From the NCBI GenBank assembly GCA_964034945.1, contig OZ035960.1, forward strand, positions 68,778,994 through 68,842,993: 64,000 nt of DNA, written 5' to 3'. Under the pieces are notes generated by a model, which searched no databases, was not told where the DNA came from, and worked only from the letters and a program-made list of their open reading frames with translations. This DNA is from Chrysopilus asiliformis (Eukaryota > Arthropoda > Insecta > Diptera > Rhagionidae). Positions 40,425 to 53,400 of this stretch are shown here, piece by piece (the stretch's first letter is position 1; the number at the start of each line of letters is the position of its first letter). A program made the translations under genes and the position numbers.

Positions 40425-42103
40425 ACAGAAACCGATTTCCAACAAAAATTGAAAAAGGGGCGTGGCCTAGCTAAGCCCCGCCCCCTTCGCAGAAATCGAT
40501 TTCCAACGAATATTTAAAAAGGAGCGTGGCCTAGCTAAGCCCCACCCCCTTCGCAGAAATCGATTTCCAACGAAAATTGAAAAGGGTGCATGGCCTAGCT
40601 TATCCCCGCCCCTTTCGCATAAATCAATTTCCCATGATAATTGGAAAAGGGGAGTGGCCTAGCTAAGCCCCGCCACTTTTGCATAAATCAATTTCCAATG
40701 AAAATAGAAAAACGGGCGTGGCCTGGCTAAGCACCGCCCCCTTCGCAGAAATCAAAGTCCCATGAAAATTGTAAAAGGAGCGTGGCAAGCTAAGCCCCGC
40801 CCCCTTCGCAGAAATCAGTTTCCCATGAAAATTGAAAAAGGGGCGTTGCCTAGCTAAGCCCCGCCCGCGTCGCAGAAATTGATTTCCAACAAAAATTGAA
40901 AAAGGGGCGTGGTCTAGCTAAGCCCCGGCCCCTTCGCAGAAATCACTTTCCCATGAAAAAGAAAAAGGAATTGATTTCCAACAAAAATTGAAAAAGGGGC
41001 GTGGTCTAGCTAGGCACCGCCCCTTTCGCATAAATCGAATTCCAACAAAAATTGAAAAGGGGCGGTGCCTAGCTAAGCCCCGCCACTTTTGCATAAATCA
41101 GAGTCCCATGAAAATTGAAAAAGGGGCGTGGCTTAGCCAAGCCCCACCCCCTTCGCAGAAATGGATCTTCCATGAAAAATCAACAACGGGACTGGCCTAG
41201 CTCAGCCCTCAGCCTGCGCAGAAATCAATTTCCCATGAAAGTTGCAAAAGGGGCGTGATCTAGCTAAGCCCCGCCCCTTCGCAGAAATCGATTTCCAACA
41301 AGAATTGAAAAAGGGGCGTGGCATAGCTAAGCCCCGCCCCCTTCGCAGAAATGAAATTCCCATGAAAATTCGAAAAGGGGCGAGGCCTAGCTAAGCACCG
41401 CCCCCTTCGCAGATATCAGTTCCGCATGAGAATTGAAAAAGGGGCGTTGCCTAGCTAAGCCCCGTCCCCTTCGCAGAAATCAATTTCCCATGAAACTTGA
41501 AAAGAAGGCGTGGCCTAGTTAAGCCCCGCCCCCTTCGCAGAAAACAATTTCCCATGAAAAATGAAAAAGGAATCGATTTCCAACGAAAATTAAAAAAGGG
41601 GCATGGTTTAGCTAAGCCCTGCCCTCTTCGCAGAAATCAATTTCCAACGAATATTGAAAAAGGCCCCACCCGCTTCGCAGAAATCGATTTTGCATGAAAA
41701 ATTAAAAAGGGGCGTGGCCTAGTTTAGCGCCGCCCCCTTCGCAGAAATCAGTTTCCAACAAAAATTGAAAAAGGGGCGTTGCCTAGATAAGCCCCGCCCC
41801 GTTCGCAGAAATCAATTTCTCATGAAAATTAGAAAAAGAGGCTTGGCCTAGCTAAGCCCCGCCCCCTTCGCAGAAAAAGATTTCCAACAAAAATTGAGAA
41901 AGGGGTGTGGCCTAGCTAAGCCCCGCCTGCATCGCAGAAATCAATTTCCTATGAAAATAGAAAAAGGGGCGTGGCCTGGCTTAGCCCCGCCCCCTTCGCA
42001 GAAATCAGTTTCCCATGGGAATTGAAAAAGGGGCGTCGCCTAGCTAAGCCCCGCCCCCTTCGCAGAAATTTATTTCCCGTGAAAATTGAAAAAGGGGCGT
42101 CGC
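40424..42103. repeat. 64-bp satellite, divergent subfamily A, first block
   Basis: About 26 monomers of 64 bp with frequent substitutions and some truncated units. The typical monomer has GAAATCGATTTCCAAC or CAATTTCCCATG, AAAATTGAAAAAGGGGCGTG, a GCCTAGCTAAGCCCCGCCCC block and CTTCGCA. Two variants of the AT half (CCAAC-AAAA and CCCATG-AAAA) alternate irregularly. Frames such as 40988-41200 are repeat translations. Confidence 0.95.
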
Positions 42104-42213
42104 TTTTGAAAAAGGGGCGTTACTATCTCTAACGCAAATCATCGATTTCTACTGATAACAATATCAAATCACGTATTCCTTCCATCTGCGTTTTAGCCAC
42201 TTGCAATCGACTA

Positions 42214-42282
42214 CGATTGTAGCCCAGCGGTTAAGAAGAAGTTTAGCGTTTCTAAGACCGGGATTCAATTCTCGGTCGTGAC
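42214..42282 (+). other. tRNA-derived module (SINE-head-like), copy 2
   Basis: Duplicate of 39674-39742 with identical A- and B-box words. It arose by the 2.54-kb duplication, not by retroposition. Confidence 0.6.
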
Positions 42283-42663
42283 AAATTATTTTTGAATTCC
42301 AAAAAAAATTTTATTTATTTTTATCGAATCCATTCTTTTAAATTTATTTTTCCACGAATTATTTATTCAATTAAAAAATTGGCCGAAGGAATTTCGCCAA
42401 TCCACGAATTCAAAGAAAGTCATCGTTTCTTGGGCGAAGAATCTTCGCCAATTTCTAATACCATTTATTATTTTATTATTAATCGGGTTTTCCATAACAG
42501 AATACATTCTATAATCTTCAATCAACATTAATTTCTAGTTATAAGAATACATTATATTAGTCAAATAAGAATTCCTAGGTTAAGTTTGTAATTTAGAAAA
42601 TTGAATACATTTTTAAGAATAAAAAGAACTTATCAATCCTTGTCCCGGCACCCCTTTTTTCAG

Positions 42664-42704
42664 GTTAACGATTGGTCCAGCATGCGAGTTATAAGAGACT
42701 CCAG
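42664..42704 (+). other. Exon-like 41-nt segment, copy 2
   Basis: Identical to 40124-40164 with the same splice-like signals on both sides; part of the duplicated block. Confidence 0.35.
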
Positions 42705-42833
42705 GTAAGCTACCAAACGTTCTAACCCGTGCTGCGACACTCTATAGTGGTCGCAACATAAACCAATTACTTATAAATAAAATTATTATATAAAATTATT
42801 ATTATAAATAAAATTATTATATTATAAAATTAT

Positions 42834-42964
42834 GAAACCGAATATCTCAAAAACGGTGCATCTTATCAAAAAAGTGCAAGAACAAAAGTTATTTAGGATA
42901 TGATTCTACATAAAACTCCCATACATCAAAATCCGATTGAAATAAATTTTCAATCACAGAATTC
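42834..42964 (-). repeat. CCGTATGG-family fragment, duplicate copy
   Basis: Duplicate of 40294-40424 with one substitution (CCGATTGAAATAAA). Confidence 0.8.
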
Positions 42965-45900
42965 ACAGAAACCGATTTCCAACAAAAATTGAAAAAGGGG
43001 CGTGGCCTAGCTAAGCCCCGCCCCCTTCGCAGAAATCGATTTCCAACGAATATTTAAAAAGGAGCGTGGCCTAGCTAAGCCCCACCCCCTTCGCAGAAAT
43101 CGATTTCCAACGAAAATTGAAAAGGGTGCATGGCCTAGCTTATCCCCGCCCCTTTCGCATAAATCAATTTCCCATGATAATTGGAAAAGGGGAGTGGCCT
43201 AGCTAAGCCCCGCCACTTTTGCATAAATCAATTTCCAATGAAAATAGAAAAACGGGCGTGGCCTGGCTAAGCACCGCCCCCTTCGCAGAAATCAAAGTCC
43301 CATGAAAATTGTAAAAGGAGCGTGGCCAAGCTAAGCCCCGCCCCCTTCGCAGAAATCAGTTTCCCATGAAAATTGAAAAAGGGGCGTTGCCTAGCTAAGC
43401 CCCGCCCGCGTCGCAGAAATTAATTTCCAACAAAAATTGAAAAAGGGGCGTGGTCTAGCTAAGCCCCGGCCCCTTCGCAGAAATCACTTTCCCATGAAAA
43501 AGAAAAAGGAATTGATTTCCAACAAAAATTGAAAAAGGGGCGTGGTCTAGCTAGGCACCGCCCCTTTCGCATAAATCGAATTCCAACAAAAATTGAAAAG
43601 GGGCGGTGCCTAGCTAAGCCCCGCCACTTTTGCATAAATCAGAGTCCCATGAAAATTGAAAAAGGGGCGTGGCTTAGCCAAGCCCCACCCCCTTCGCAGA
43701 AATGGATCTTCCATGAAAAATCAACAACGGGACTGGCCTAGCTCAGCCCTCAGCCTGCGCAGAAATCAATTTCCCATGAAAGTTGCAAAAGGGGCGTGAT
43801 CTAGCTAAGCCCCGCCCCTTCGCAGAAATCGATTTCCAACAAGAATTGAAAAAGGGGCGTGGCATAGCTAAGCCCCGCCCCCTTCGCAGAAATGAAATTC
43901 CCATGAAAATTCGAAAAGGGGCGAGGCCTAGCTAAGCACCGCCCCCTTCGCAGATATCAGTTCCGCATGAGAATTGAAAAAGGGGCGTTGCCTAGCTAAG
44001 CCCCGTCCCCTTCGCAGAAATCAATTTCCCATGAAACTTGAAAAGAAGGCGTGGCCTAGTTAAGCCCCGCCCCCTTCGCAGAAAACAATTTCCCATGAAA
44101 AATGAAAAAGGAATCGATTTCCAACGAAAATTAAAAAAGGGGCATGGTTTAGCTAAGCCCTGCCCTCTTCGCAGAAATCAATTTCCAACGAATATTGAAA
44201 AAGGCCCCGCCCGCTTCGCAGAAATCGATTTTGCATGAAAAATTAAAAAGGGGCGTGGCCTAGTTTAGCGCCGCCCCCTTCGCAGAAATCAGTTTCCAAC
44301 AAAAATTGAAAAAGGGGCGTTGCCTAGATAAGCCCCGCCCCGTTCGCAGAAATCAATTTCTCATGAAAATTAGAAAAAGAGGCTTGGCCTAGCTAAGCCC
44401 CGCCCCCTTCGCAGAAAAAGATTTCCAACAAAAATTGAGAAAGGGGTGTGGCCTAGCTAAGCCCCGCCTGCATCGCAGAAATCAATTTCCTATGAAAATA
44501 GAAAAAGGGGCGTGGCCTGGCTTAGCCCCGCCCCCTTCGCAGAAATCAGTTTCCCATGGGAATTGAAAAAGGGGCGTCGCCTAGCTAAGCCCCGCCCCCT
44601 TCGCAGAAATTTATTTCCCGTGAAAATTGAAAAAGGGGCGTCGCCTAGCTAAGCCCCGCCCCCTTCGCAGAAATCGATTTCCCATGAAAAATGAAAAAGG
44701 AATCGATTTCCAACGAAAATTGAAAAAGGGGCATGGTCTAGCTAAGCCCTGCCCTCTTCGCAGAAATCAATTTCCAACGAATATTGAAAAAGGCACCGCC
44801 CCCTTCGCAGAAATCGATTTTCCATGAAAAATGAAAAAGGAATCGATTTCCAGCGAAAATTGAAAAAGGGGCATGGTCTAGCTAAGCCCTGCCCCCTTCG
44901 CAGAAATCGATTTTCCATGAAAAATGAAAAAGGGGCCTGGCCCAGCTAAGCCCTGCCGATTTCCAACGAATTTTGAAAAAGGGGCGTGGTTAAGCTAAGC
45001 CCCGGCCCCTTCGCAGAAATCGATTTCCAACGAATATTGAAAAAGGGGCGTGGCCTAGCTAAGCACCGCCCCTTCGCAGATATCAGTTCCGCATGAGAAT
45101 TGAAAAAGGGGCGTTGCCTAGCTAAGCCCCGTCCCCTTCGCAGAAATCAATTTCTCATGAAACTTGAAAAGAAGGCGTGGCCTAGTTAAGCCCCGCCCCC
45201 TTCGCAGAAAACAATTTCCCATGAAAAATGAAAAAGGAATCGATTTCCAACGAAAATTAAAAAAGGGGCATGGTCTAGCTAAGCCCTGCCCCCTTCGCAG
45301 AGATCGATTTCCAACGACTGGAAAAGGGGCGTGGCCAAGCTAAGCCCGGGCCCCTTCGCAGAAATCGATTTCCAACGAATATTGAAAAAGGGGCGTGGCC
45401 TAGCTAAGCACCGCCCCCTTCGCAGATATCAGTTCCGCATGAGAATTGAAAAAGGGGCGTTGCCTAGCTAAGCCCCGTCCCCTTCGCAGAAATCAATTTC
45501 CCATGAAAATTGAAAAAGGAGCGTGGTCTATCTAAGCCCCGCCCCTTTCGCATAAATCAATTTCCAACAAAAATTGAAGAATGAGCGTGGTCTAGCTATG
45601 CCCCGCCTCCTTCAGAGAAATCACTTTCCCATGAAAATTGAAAAAGGGGCGTGGCCTTCGCAGTAATCAATTTCCAATGAAAATTAAAAAACGGGCGTGG
45701 CCTAGCTAAGCCCCGGCCCCTTCGCAGAAATCAGACTCCCATGAAAATTGAAAAAGGGGCGTGGCCTAGCTAATCCCCGCCACTTTTGCATAAATCAACT
45801 TCCCATGATAATTGGAAAAGGGGCGTGGCCAAGCTGTGCCCCGCCCCCTTCGCAGAAATCGATTTCCAACAAAAATTGAAACAGGGGCGTGGCATAGCCA

Positions 45901-47470
45901 AGCCCCGCCCCCTTCGCAGAAACCGATTTCCAAAAAAAATTGAAAAAGGGTCGTGGTCTAGCTAAGCCCCGCCCCCTTCGCAGAAATCAATTTGATACGA
46001 ATATTGAAAAATGGGCATGGCCTAGCTAAGCCGTGCCCCCTTCGCATAAATCGATTTTCCGTGAAAAATGAAAAAGGGGCGTTGCCTAGCTAAGCCCCGC
46101 CACCTTCGCAGAAATCGATTTCCAACGAAAATTGAAAAAGGGTCATGGTCTAGCTAAGCCCCGCCCCTTTCGCATAAATCAGAGTCCCATGAAAATTGAA
46201 AAAGGGCTTAGCTAAGCCCCGCCCCTTTTGCATAAATTAACTTCCCATGATAATTGGAAAAGGGGCTTGGCCTAGCTAAGCCCCACCCCCTTCGCAGATA
46301 TCACTTTCCCATGAAAATTGAAAAAGGGGCGTGGCCTAGCTAAGCCCCGCCCCTATTGCATAAATCAACTTCCCATGATAATTGGGAAAGGGGCGTGGCC
46401 TAGCTTAGCCCCGACCCATTCGCAGAAATCAGTTTCCCACGAAAATTGAAAAACGGGCGTGGCCAAGCTAAGACCCGCCCCCTTCGCAGAAATCAATTTC
46501 TCATGAAAACTAAAAAAAGAGGCATGGCCTAGCTAAGCACCGCCCCTTCGAAGAAATCAGTTTCCCATGAGAATTGAAAAAGGTGCGTTGCCTAGCTAAG
46601 CCCCGCCCCCTTCGCAGAAATCGATTTCTAACAAAAATTGAAAAAGGGGCGTGGCCTGGCTTAGCCCCGCCCCCTTCGCAGAAAAAGATTTCCAACAAAA
46701 ATTGAAAAAGGGGTGTGGCCTAGCTAAGCCCCGCCCCCTTCGCAGAAATCAATTTCCCATGAAAATTGAAAAAGAGGCGTGGCCTAGCTAAGCCCCGCCC
46801 CCTTCGCAGAAATTTATTTCCCGTGAAAATTGAAAAAGGGGCGTGGCCTAGCTAAGCCCCGCCCCCTTCGCAGAAATCAATTTCCAACGAATATTGAAAA
46901 AGGGGCGTGGTTAAGCTAAGCCCTGCCCCCTTCGCAGAAATCGATTTCCCATGAAAAAGAGAAAAGAATCGATTTCCGACAAAAATTGAAAAAGGGGCGT
47001 GGTCTAGCTAAGCCCCGCCCCCTTCGCAGAAATCGATTTCCAACGAATATTGGAAAAGGGGCGTGGCCTAGCTAAGCACCGCCCCCTTCGCAGATATCAG
47101 TTCCGCATGAGAATTGAAAAAGGGGCGTTGCCTAGCTAAGCCCCTCCCCCTTCGCAGAAATCAATTTCCCATGAAAATTGAAAAAGGAGCGTGGTCTATC
47201 TAAGCCCCGCCCGTTTCGCATAAATCAACGCGGGGCGTGGCCGAGTTAAGCCCCGCATAAATCAATGTCCAACAAAAATTGAAGAATGAGCGTGGTCTAG
47301 CTATGCCCCGCCTCCTTCACAGAAATCACTTTCCCATGAAAATTGAAAAAGGGGCGTGGCCTAGCTAAGCCCCGCCCCCTTCGCAGTAATCAATTTCCAA
47401 TGAAAATTAAAAAACGGGCGTGGCCTAGCTAAGCACCGCCCCCTTCGCAGAAATCAGTTTCCCATGAAAA
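42964..47470. repeat. 64-bp satellite, divergent subfamily A, second block
   Basis: About 70 monomers, many divergent or truncated, with local rearrangements. Near 44627-45300 segments of several monomers are repeated, and shortened units with GAAAAAGGAATCGATTTCC recur. The loop between the GC-rich dyad arms is CTAGCTAA and the spacer is CCTTCGCAGAAATC. Divergence is much higher than in the following block, as expected at the edge of a satellite array. Confidence 0.95.
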
Positions 47471-50400
47471 TTGGAAAAGGGCGTGGCCAAGCCAAGCCCC
47501 GCCCCCTCTCAGAAATCGATTTCCCATCAAAATTGGAAAAAGGGGCGTGGCCGAGTTAAGCCCCGCCCCTGTCAGAAATCGATTTCCCATCAAAATTGGA
47601 AAAAGGGGCGTGGCCGAGTTAAGCCCCGCCCCCTCTCAGAAATCGATTTCCCATCAAAATTGGAAAAAGGCGCGTGGCCGAGTTAAGCCCCGCCCCCTCT
47701 CAGAAATCGATTTCCCATCAAAATTGGAAAAAGGGGCGTGGCCGAGTTAAGCCCCGCCCCTTCTCAGAAATCGATTTCCCATCAAAATTGGAAAAAGGGG
47801 CGTGGCCGAGTTAAGCCCCGCCCCCTCTCAGAAATCGATTTCCCATTAAAATCGGAAAAAGGGGCGTGGCCGAGTTAAGCCCCGCCCCCTCTCAGAAATC
47901 GATTTCCCATCAAAATTGGAAAAAGGGGCGTGGCCGAGTTAAGCCCCGCCCCCTCTCAGAAATCGATTTCCCATCAAAATTGGAAAAGGGGGCGTGGCCG
48001 AGTTAAGCTCCGCCCCCTCTCAGAAATCGATTTCCCATCAAAATTGGAAAAAGGGGCGTGGCCGAGTTAAGCCCCGCCCCCTCTCAGAAATCGATTTCCC
48101 ATCAAAATTGGAAAAAGGGGCGTGGCCGAGTTAAGCCCCGCCCCCTCAGAAATCGATTTCCCATCAAAATTGGAAAAAGGGGCGTGGTCCAGTTAAGCCC
48201 CGCCCCCTCTCAGAAATCGATTTCCCATCAAAATTGGAAAAAGGGGCGTGGCCGAGTTAAGCCCCGCCCCCTCTCAGAAATCAATTTCCCATCAAAATTG
48301 GAAAAAGGGGCGTGGCCGAGTTAAGCCCCGCCCCCTCTCAGAAATCGATTTCCAATCAAAATTGGAAAAAGGGCCGTGGACGAGTTAAGCCCCGCCCCCT
48401 CAGAAATCGATTTCCCATCAAAATTGGAAAAAGGGGCGTGGCCGAGTTAAGCCCCGCCCCCTCAGAAATCGATTTCCCATCAAAATTGGAAAAAGGGGCG
48501 TGGCCGAGTTAAGCCCCGGCCCCTCTCAGAAATCGATTTCCCATCAAAATTGGAAAAAGGGGCGTGGTCGAGTTAAGCCCCGCCCCCTCTCAGAAATCAA
48601 TTTCCCATCAAAATTGGAAAAAGGGGCGTGGCCGAGTTAAGCCCCGCCCCCTCTCAGAAATCGATTTCCAATCAAAATTGGAAAAAGGGGCGTGGACGAG
48701 TTAAGCCCCGCCCCCTCAGAAATCGATTTCCCATCAAAATTGGAAAAAGGGGAGTGGCCGAGTTAAGCCCCGCCCCCTCAGAAATCGATTTCCCATCAAA
48801 ATTGGAAAAAGGGGCGTGGCCGAGTTAAGCCCCGGCCCCTCTCAGAAATCGATTTCCCATCAAAATTGGAAAAAGGGGCGTGGTCGAGTTAAGCCCCGCC
48901 CCCTCTCAGAAATCGATTTCCCATCAAAATTTGAAAAAGGGGCGTGGCCGAGTTAAGCCCCGCCCCCTCTCAGAAATCGATTTCCCATCAAAATTGGAAA
49001 AAGGGGCGTGGCCGAGTTAAGCCCCGCCCCCTCTCAGAAATCGATTTCCCATCAAAATTGGAAAAAGGGGCGTGGCCGAGTTAAGCCCCGCCCCCTCAGA
49101 AATCGATTTCCCATCAAAATTGGAAAAAGGGGCGTGGCCGAGTTGAGCCCCGCCCCCTCTCAGAAATCGATTTCCCATCAAATTGGAAAAAGAAGCGTGG
49201 CCGAGTTAAGCCCCGCCCCCTCTCAGAAATCGATTTCCCATCAAAATTGGAAAAAGGGGCGTGGCCGAGTTAAGCCCCGCCCCCTCTCAGAAATCGATTT
49301 CCCATCAAAATTGGAAAAAGGGGCGTGGCCGAGTTAAGCCCCGCCTCCTCTCAGAAATCGGTTTCCCATCAAAATTGGAAAAAGGGGCGTGGCCGAGTTA
49401 AGCCCCGCCCCCTCTCAGAAATAGATTTCCCATCAAAATTGGAAAAAGGGGCGTGGCCGAGTTAAGCCCCGCCCCCTCAGAAATCGATTTCCCATCAAAA
49501 TTGGAAAAAGGGGCGTGGCCGAGTTAAGCCCCGCCCCCTCTCAGAAATCGATTTCCCATCAAAATTGGAAAAAGTGGCGTGACCGAGTTAAGCCCCGCCC
49601 CCTCTCAGAAATCGATTTCCCATCAAAATTGGAAAAAGGGGCGTGGTCGAGTTAAGCCACGCTCCCTCTCAGAAATCGATTTCCCATCAAAATCGGAAAA
49701 AGGGGCGTGGCCGAGTTAAGCCCCGCCCCCTCTCAGAAATCGATTTCCCATCAAAATTGGAAAAGGGGGCGTGGCCGAGTTAAGCCCCGCCCCCTCTCAG
49801 AAATCGATTTCCCATCAAAATTGGAAAAAGGGGCGTGGCCGAGTTAAGCCCCGCCCCCTCTCAGAAATCGATTTCCCATCAAAATTGGAACAAGGGGCGT
49901 GGCCGAGTTAAGCCCCGCCCCCTCTCAGAAATCGATTTCCCATCAAAATTGGAAAAAGGTGCGTGGCCGAGTTAAGCCCCGCCCCCTCTCAGAAATCGAT
50001 TTCCCATCAAAATCGGAAAAAGGGGCGTGGCCGAGTTAAGCCCCGCCCCGTCTCAGAAATCGATTTCCCATCAAAATCAGAAAAAGAGGCGTGGCCGAGT
50101 TAAGCCCCGCCCCCTCTCAGAAATCGATTTCCCATCAAAATTGGAAAAAGGGGCGTGGCCGAGTTAAGCCCCGCCACCTCTCAGAAATCGATTTCCCATC
50201 AAAATTGGAACAAGGGGCGTGGCCGAGTTAAGCCCCGCCCCCTCTCAGAAATCGATTTCCCATCAAAATTGGAAAAAGGGGCGTGGCCGAGTTAAGCCCC
50301 GAACCCTCTCAGAAATCGATTTCCCATCAAAATTTGAAAAAGGGGCGTGGCCGAGTTAAGCCCCGCCCTCGCTCAGAAATCGATTTCCCATCAAAATTGG

Positions 50401-53400
50401 AAAAAGGGGCGTGGTCGAGTTAAGCCCCGCCCCCTCTCAGAAATCGATTTCCCATCAAAATTGGAAAAAGGGGCGTGGCCGACTTAAGCCCCGCCCCCTC
50501 TCAGAAATCGATTTCCCATCAAAATTGGAAAAAGGGGCGTGGCCGAGTTAAGCCCCGCCCCTTCTCAGAAATCGATTTCCCATCAAAATTGGAAAAAGGG
50601 GCGTGGCCGAGTTAAGCCCCGCCCCCTCTCAGAAATGGATTTCCCATCAAAATTGGAAAAAGGGGCGTGGCCGAGTTAAGCCCCGCCCCCTCTCAGAAAT
50701 CGATTTCCCATCAAAATTGGAAAAAGGGGCGTGGCCGAGTTAAGCCCCGCCCCCTCTCAGAAATCGATTTCCCATCAAAATGGGAAAAAGGGGCGTGGCC
50801 GAGTTAAGCCCCGCCCCCTCTCAGAAATCGATTTCCCATCAAAATTGAAACAAAGGGGCGTGGCCGAGTTAAGCCCCGCCCCCTCTCAGAAATCGATTTC
50901 CCATCAAAATTGGAAAAAGGGGCGTGGCCGAGTTAAGCCCCGCCTCCTCTCAGAAATCGGTTTCCCATCAAAATTGGAAAAAGGGGCGTGGCCGAGTTAA
51001 GCCCCGCCCCCTCTCAGAAATAGATTTCCCATCAAAATTGGAAAAAGGGGCGTGGCCGAGTTAAGCCCCGCCCCCTCAGAAATCGATTTCCCATCAAAAT
51101 TGGAAAAAGGGGCGTGGCCGAGTTAAGCCCCGCCCCCTCTCAGAAATCGATTTCCCATCAAAATTGGAAAAAGTGGCGTGACCGAGTTAAGCCCCGCCCC
51201 CTCTCAGAAATCGATTTCCCATCAAAATTGGAAAAAGGGGCGTGGTCGAGTTAAGCCACGCTCCCTCTCAGAAATCGATTTCCCATCAAAATCGGAAAAA
51301 GGGGCGTGGCCGAGTTAAGCCCCGCCCCCTCTCAGAAATCGATTTCCCATCAAAATTGGAAAAGGGGGCGTGGCCGAGTTAAGCCCCGCCCCCTCTCAGA
51401 AATCGATTTCCCATCAAAATTGGAAAAAGGGGCGTGGCCGAGTTAAGCCCCGCCCCCTCTCAGAAATCGATTTCCCATCAAAATTGGAACAAGGGGCGTG
51501 GCCGAGTTAAGCCCCGCCCCCTCTCAGAAATCGATTTCCCATCAAAATTGGAAAAAGGTGCGTGGCCGAGTTAAGCCCCGCCCCCTCTCAGAAATCGATT
51601 TCCCATCAAAATCGGAAAAAGGGGCGTGGCCGAGTTAAGCCCCGCCCCCTCTCAGAAATCGATTTCCCATCAAAATTGGAAAAAGGAGCGTGGCCGACTT
51701 AAGCCCCGCCCCCTCTCAGAAATCGATTTCCCATCAAAATTGGAAAATAGGGCGTGACCGAGTTAAGTCCCGCCCCCTCTCAGAAATCGATTTCCCATCA
51801 AAATTGGAAAAAGGAGCGTGGTCGAGTTAAGCCCCGCCCCCTCAGAAATCGATTTCCCATCAAAATTGGAAAAAGGGGCGTGGCCGAGTTAAGCCCCGCC
51901 CCCTCTCAGAAATCGATTTCCCATCAAAATTGGAAAATAGGGCGTGACCGAGTTAAGTCCCGCCCCCTCTCAGAAATCGATTTCCCATCAAAATCGGAAA
52001 AAGGGGCGTGGCCGAGTTAAGCCCCGCCCCCTCTCAGAAATCGATTTCCCATCAAAATTGGAAAAAGGAGCGTGGCCGACTTAAGCCCCGCCCCCTCTCA
52101 GAAATCGATTTCCCATCAAAATTGGAAAATAGGGCGTGACCGAGTTAAGTCCCGCCCCCTCTCAGAAATCGATTTCCCATCAAAATTGGAAAAAGGGGCG
52201 TGGCCGAGTTAAGCCCCGCCCTCTCTCAGAAATCGATTTCCCATCAAAATCGGAAAAAGGGGCGTGGCCGAGTTAAGCCCCGCCCCCTCTCAGAAATCGA
52301 TTTCCCATCAAAATTGGAAAAAGGAGCGTGGCCGAGTTAAGCCCCGCCCCCTCAGAAATAGATTTCCCATCAAAATTGGAAAAAGGGGCGTGGTCGACTT
52401 AAGCCCCGCCCCCTCTCAGAAATCGATTTCCCATCAAAATTGGAAAATAGGGCGTGACCGAGTTAAGTCCCGCCCCCTCTCAGAAATCGATTTCCCATCA
52501 AAATTGGAAAAAGGGGCGTGGTCGACTTAAGCCCCGCCCCCTCTCAGAAATCGATTTCCCATCAAAATTGGAAAAAGGGGCGTGGCCGAGTTAAGCCCCG
52601 CCCCCTCTCAGAAATCGATTTCCCATCAAAATTGGAAAAAGGGGCGTGGTCGACTTAAGCCCCGCCCCCTCTCAGAAATCGATTTCCCATCAAAATCGGA
52701 AAAAGGGGCGTGGCCGAGTTAAGCCCCGCCCCCTCTCAGAAATCGATTTCCCATCAAAATTGGAAAAAGGGGCGTGGTCGACTTAAGCCCCGCCCCCTCT
52801 CAGAAATCGATTTCCCATCAAAATCGGAAAAAGGGGCGTGGCCGAGTTAAGCCCCGCCCCCTCTCAGAAATCGATTTCCCATCAAAATTGGAAAAAGGAG
52901 CGTGGTCGAGTTAAGCCCCGCCCCCTCAGAAATCGATTTCCCATCAAAATTGGAAAAGGGGGCGTGGCCGAGTTAAGCCCCGCCCCCTCTCAGAAATCGA
53001 TTTCCCATCAAAATTGGAAAAAGGGGCGTGGCCGAGTTAAGCCCCGCCCCCTCTCAGAAATCGATTTCCCATCAAAATTGGAACAAGGGGCGTGGCCGAG
53101 TTAAGCCCCGCCCCCTCTCAGAAATCGATTTCCCATCAAAATTGGAAAAAGGTGCGTGGCCGAGTTAAGCCCCGCCCCCTCTCAGAAATCGATTTCCCAT
53201 CAAAATCGGAAAAAGGGGCGTGGCCGAGTTAAGCCCCGCCCCCTCTCAGAAATCGATTTCCCATCAAAATTGGAAAAAGGAGCGTGGCCGACTTAAGCCC
53301 CGCCCCCTCTCAGAAATCGATTTCCCATCAAAATTGGAAAATAGGGCGTGACCGAGTTAAGTCCCGCCCCCTCTCAGAAATCGATTTCCCATCAAAATTG

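Larger units (their letters stand above)
39581..42120. repeat. 2.54-kb tandem duplication, copy 1
   Basis: Begins TACTATCTCTAACGCAAATC. It contains the tRNA-like module, hairpins, the exon-like segment, a CCGTATGG fragment and about 1.7 kb of 64-bp satellite. Homology to copy 2 (offset 2540-2541) ends at 42103. The last 17 bp (42104-42120) repeat the preceding satellite word TTGAAAAAGGGGCGT and act as junction filler before copy 2 starts. Confidence 0.95.
42121..44644. repeat. 2.54-kb tandem duplication, copy 2
   Basis: Nearly identical to 39581-42103 (only a few single-base differences seen, such as near 42300, 42940, 43327 and 43420). It contains copies of the tRNA-like module (A-box 42220-42230, B-box 42262-42272) and the exon-like segment (42664-42704). 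It continues without a break into more subfamily A satellite. Confidence 0.95.

Noticed and set aside
40988..44827. Frames of 66-70 codons rich in K-P-R-P-L-R
   Set aside because: Satellite subfamily A translations, duplicated with the 2.54-kb block.
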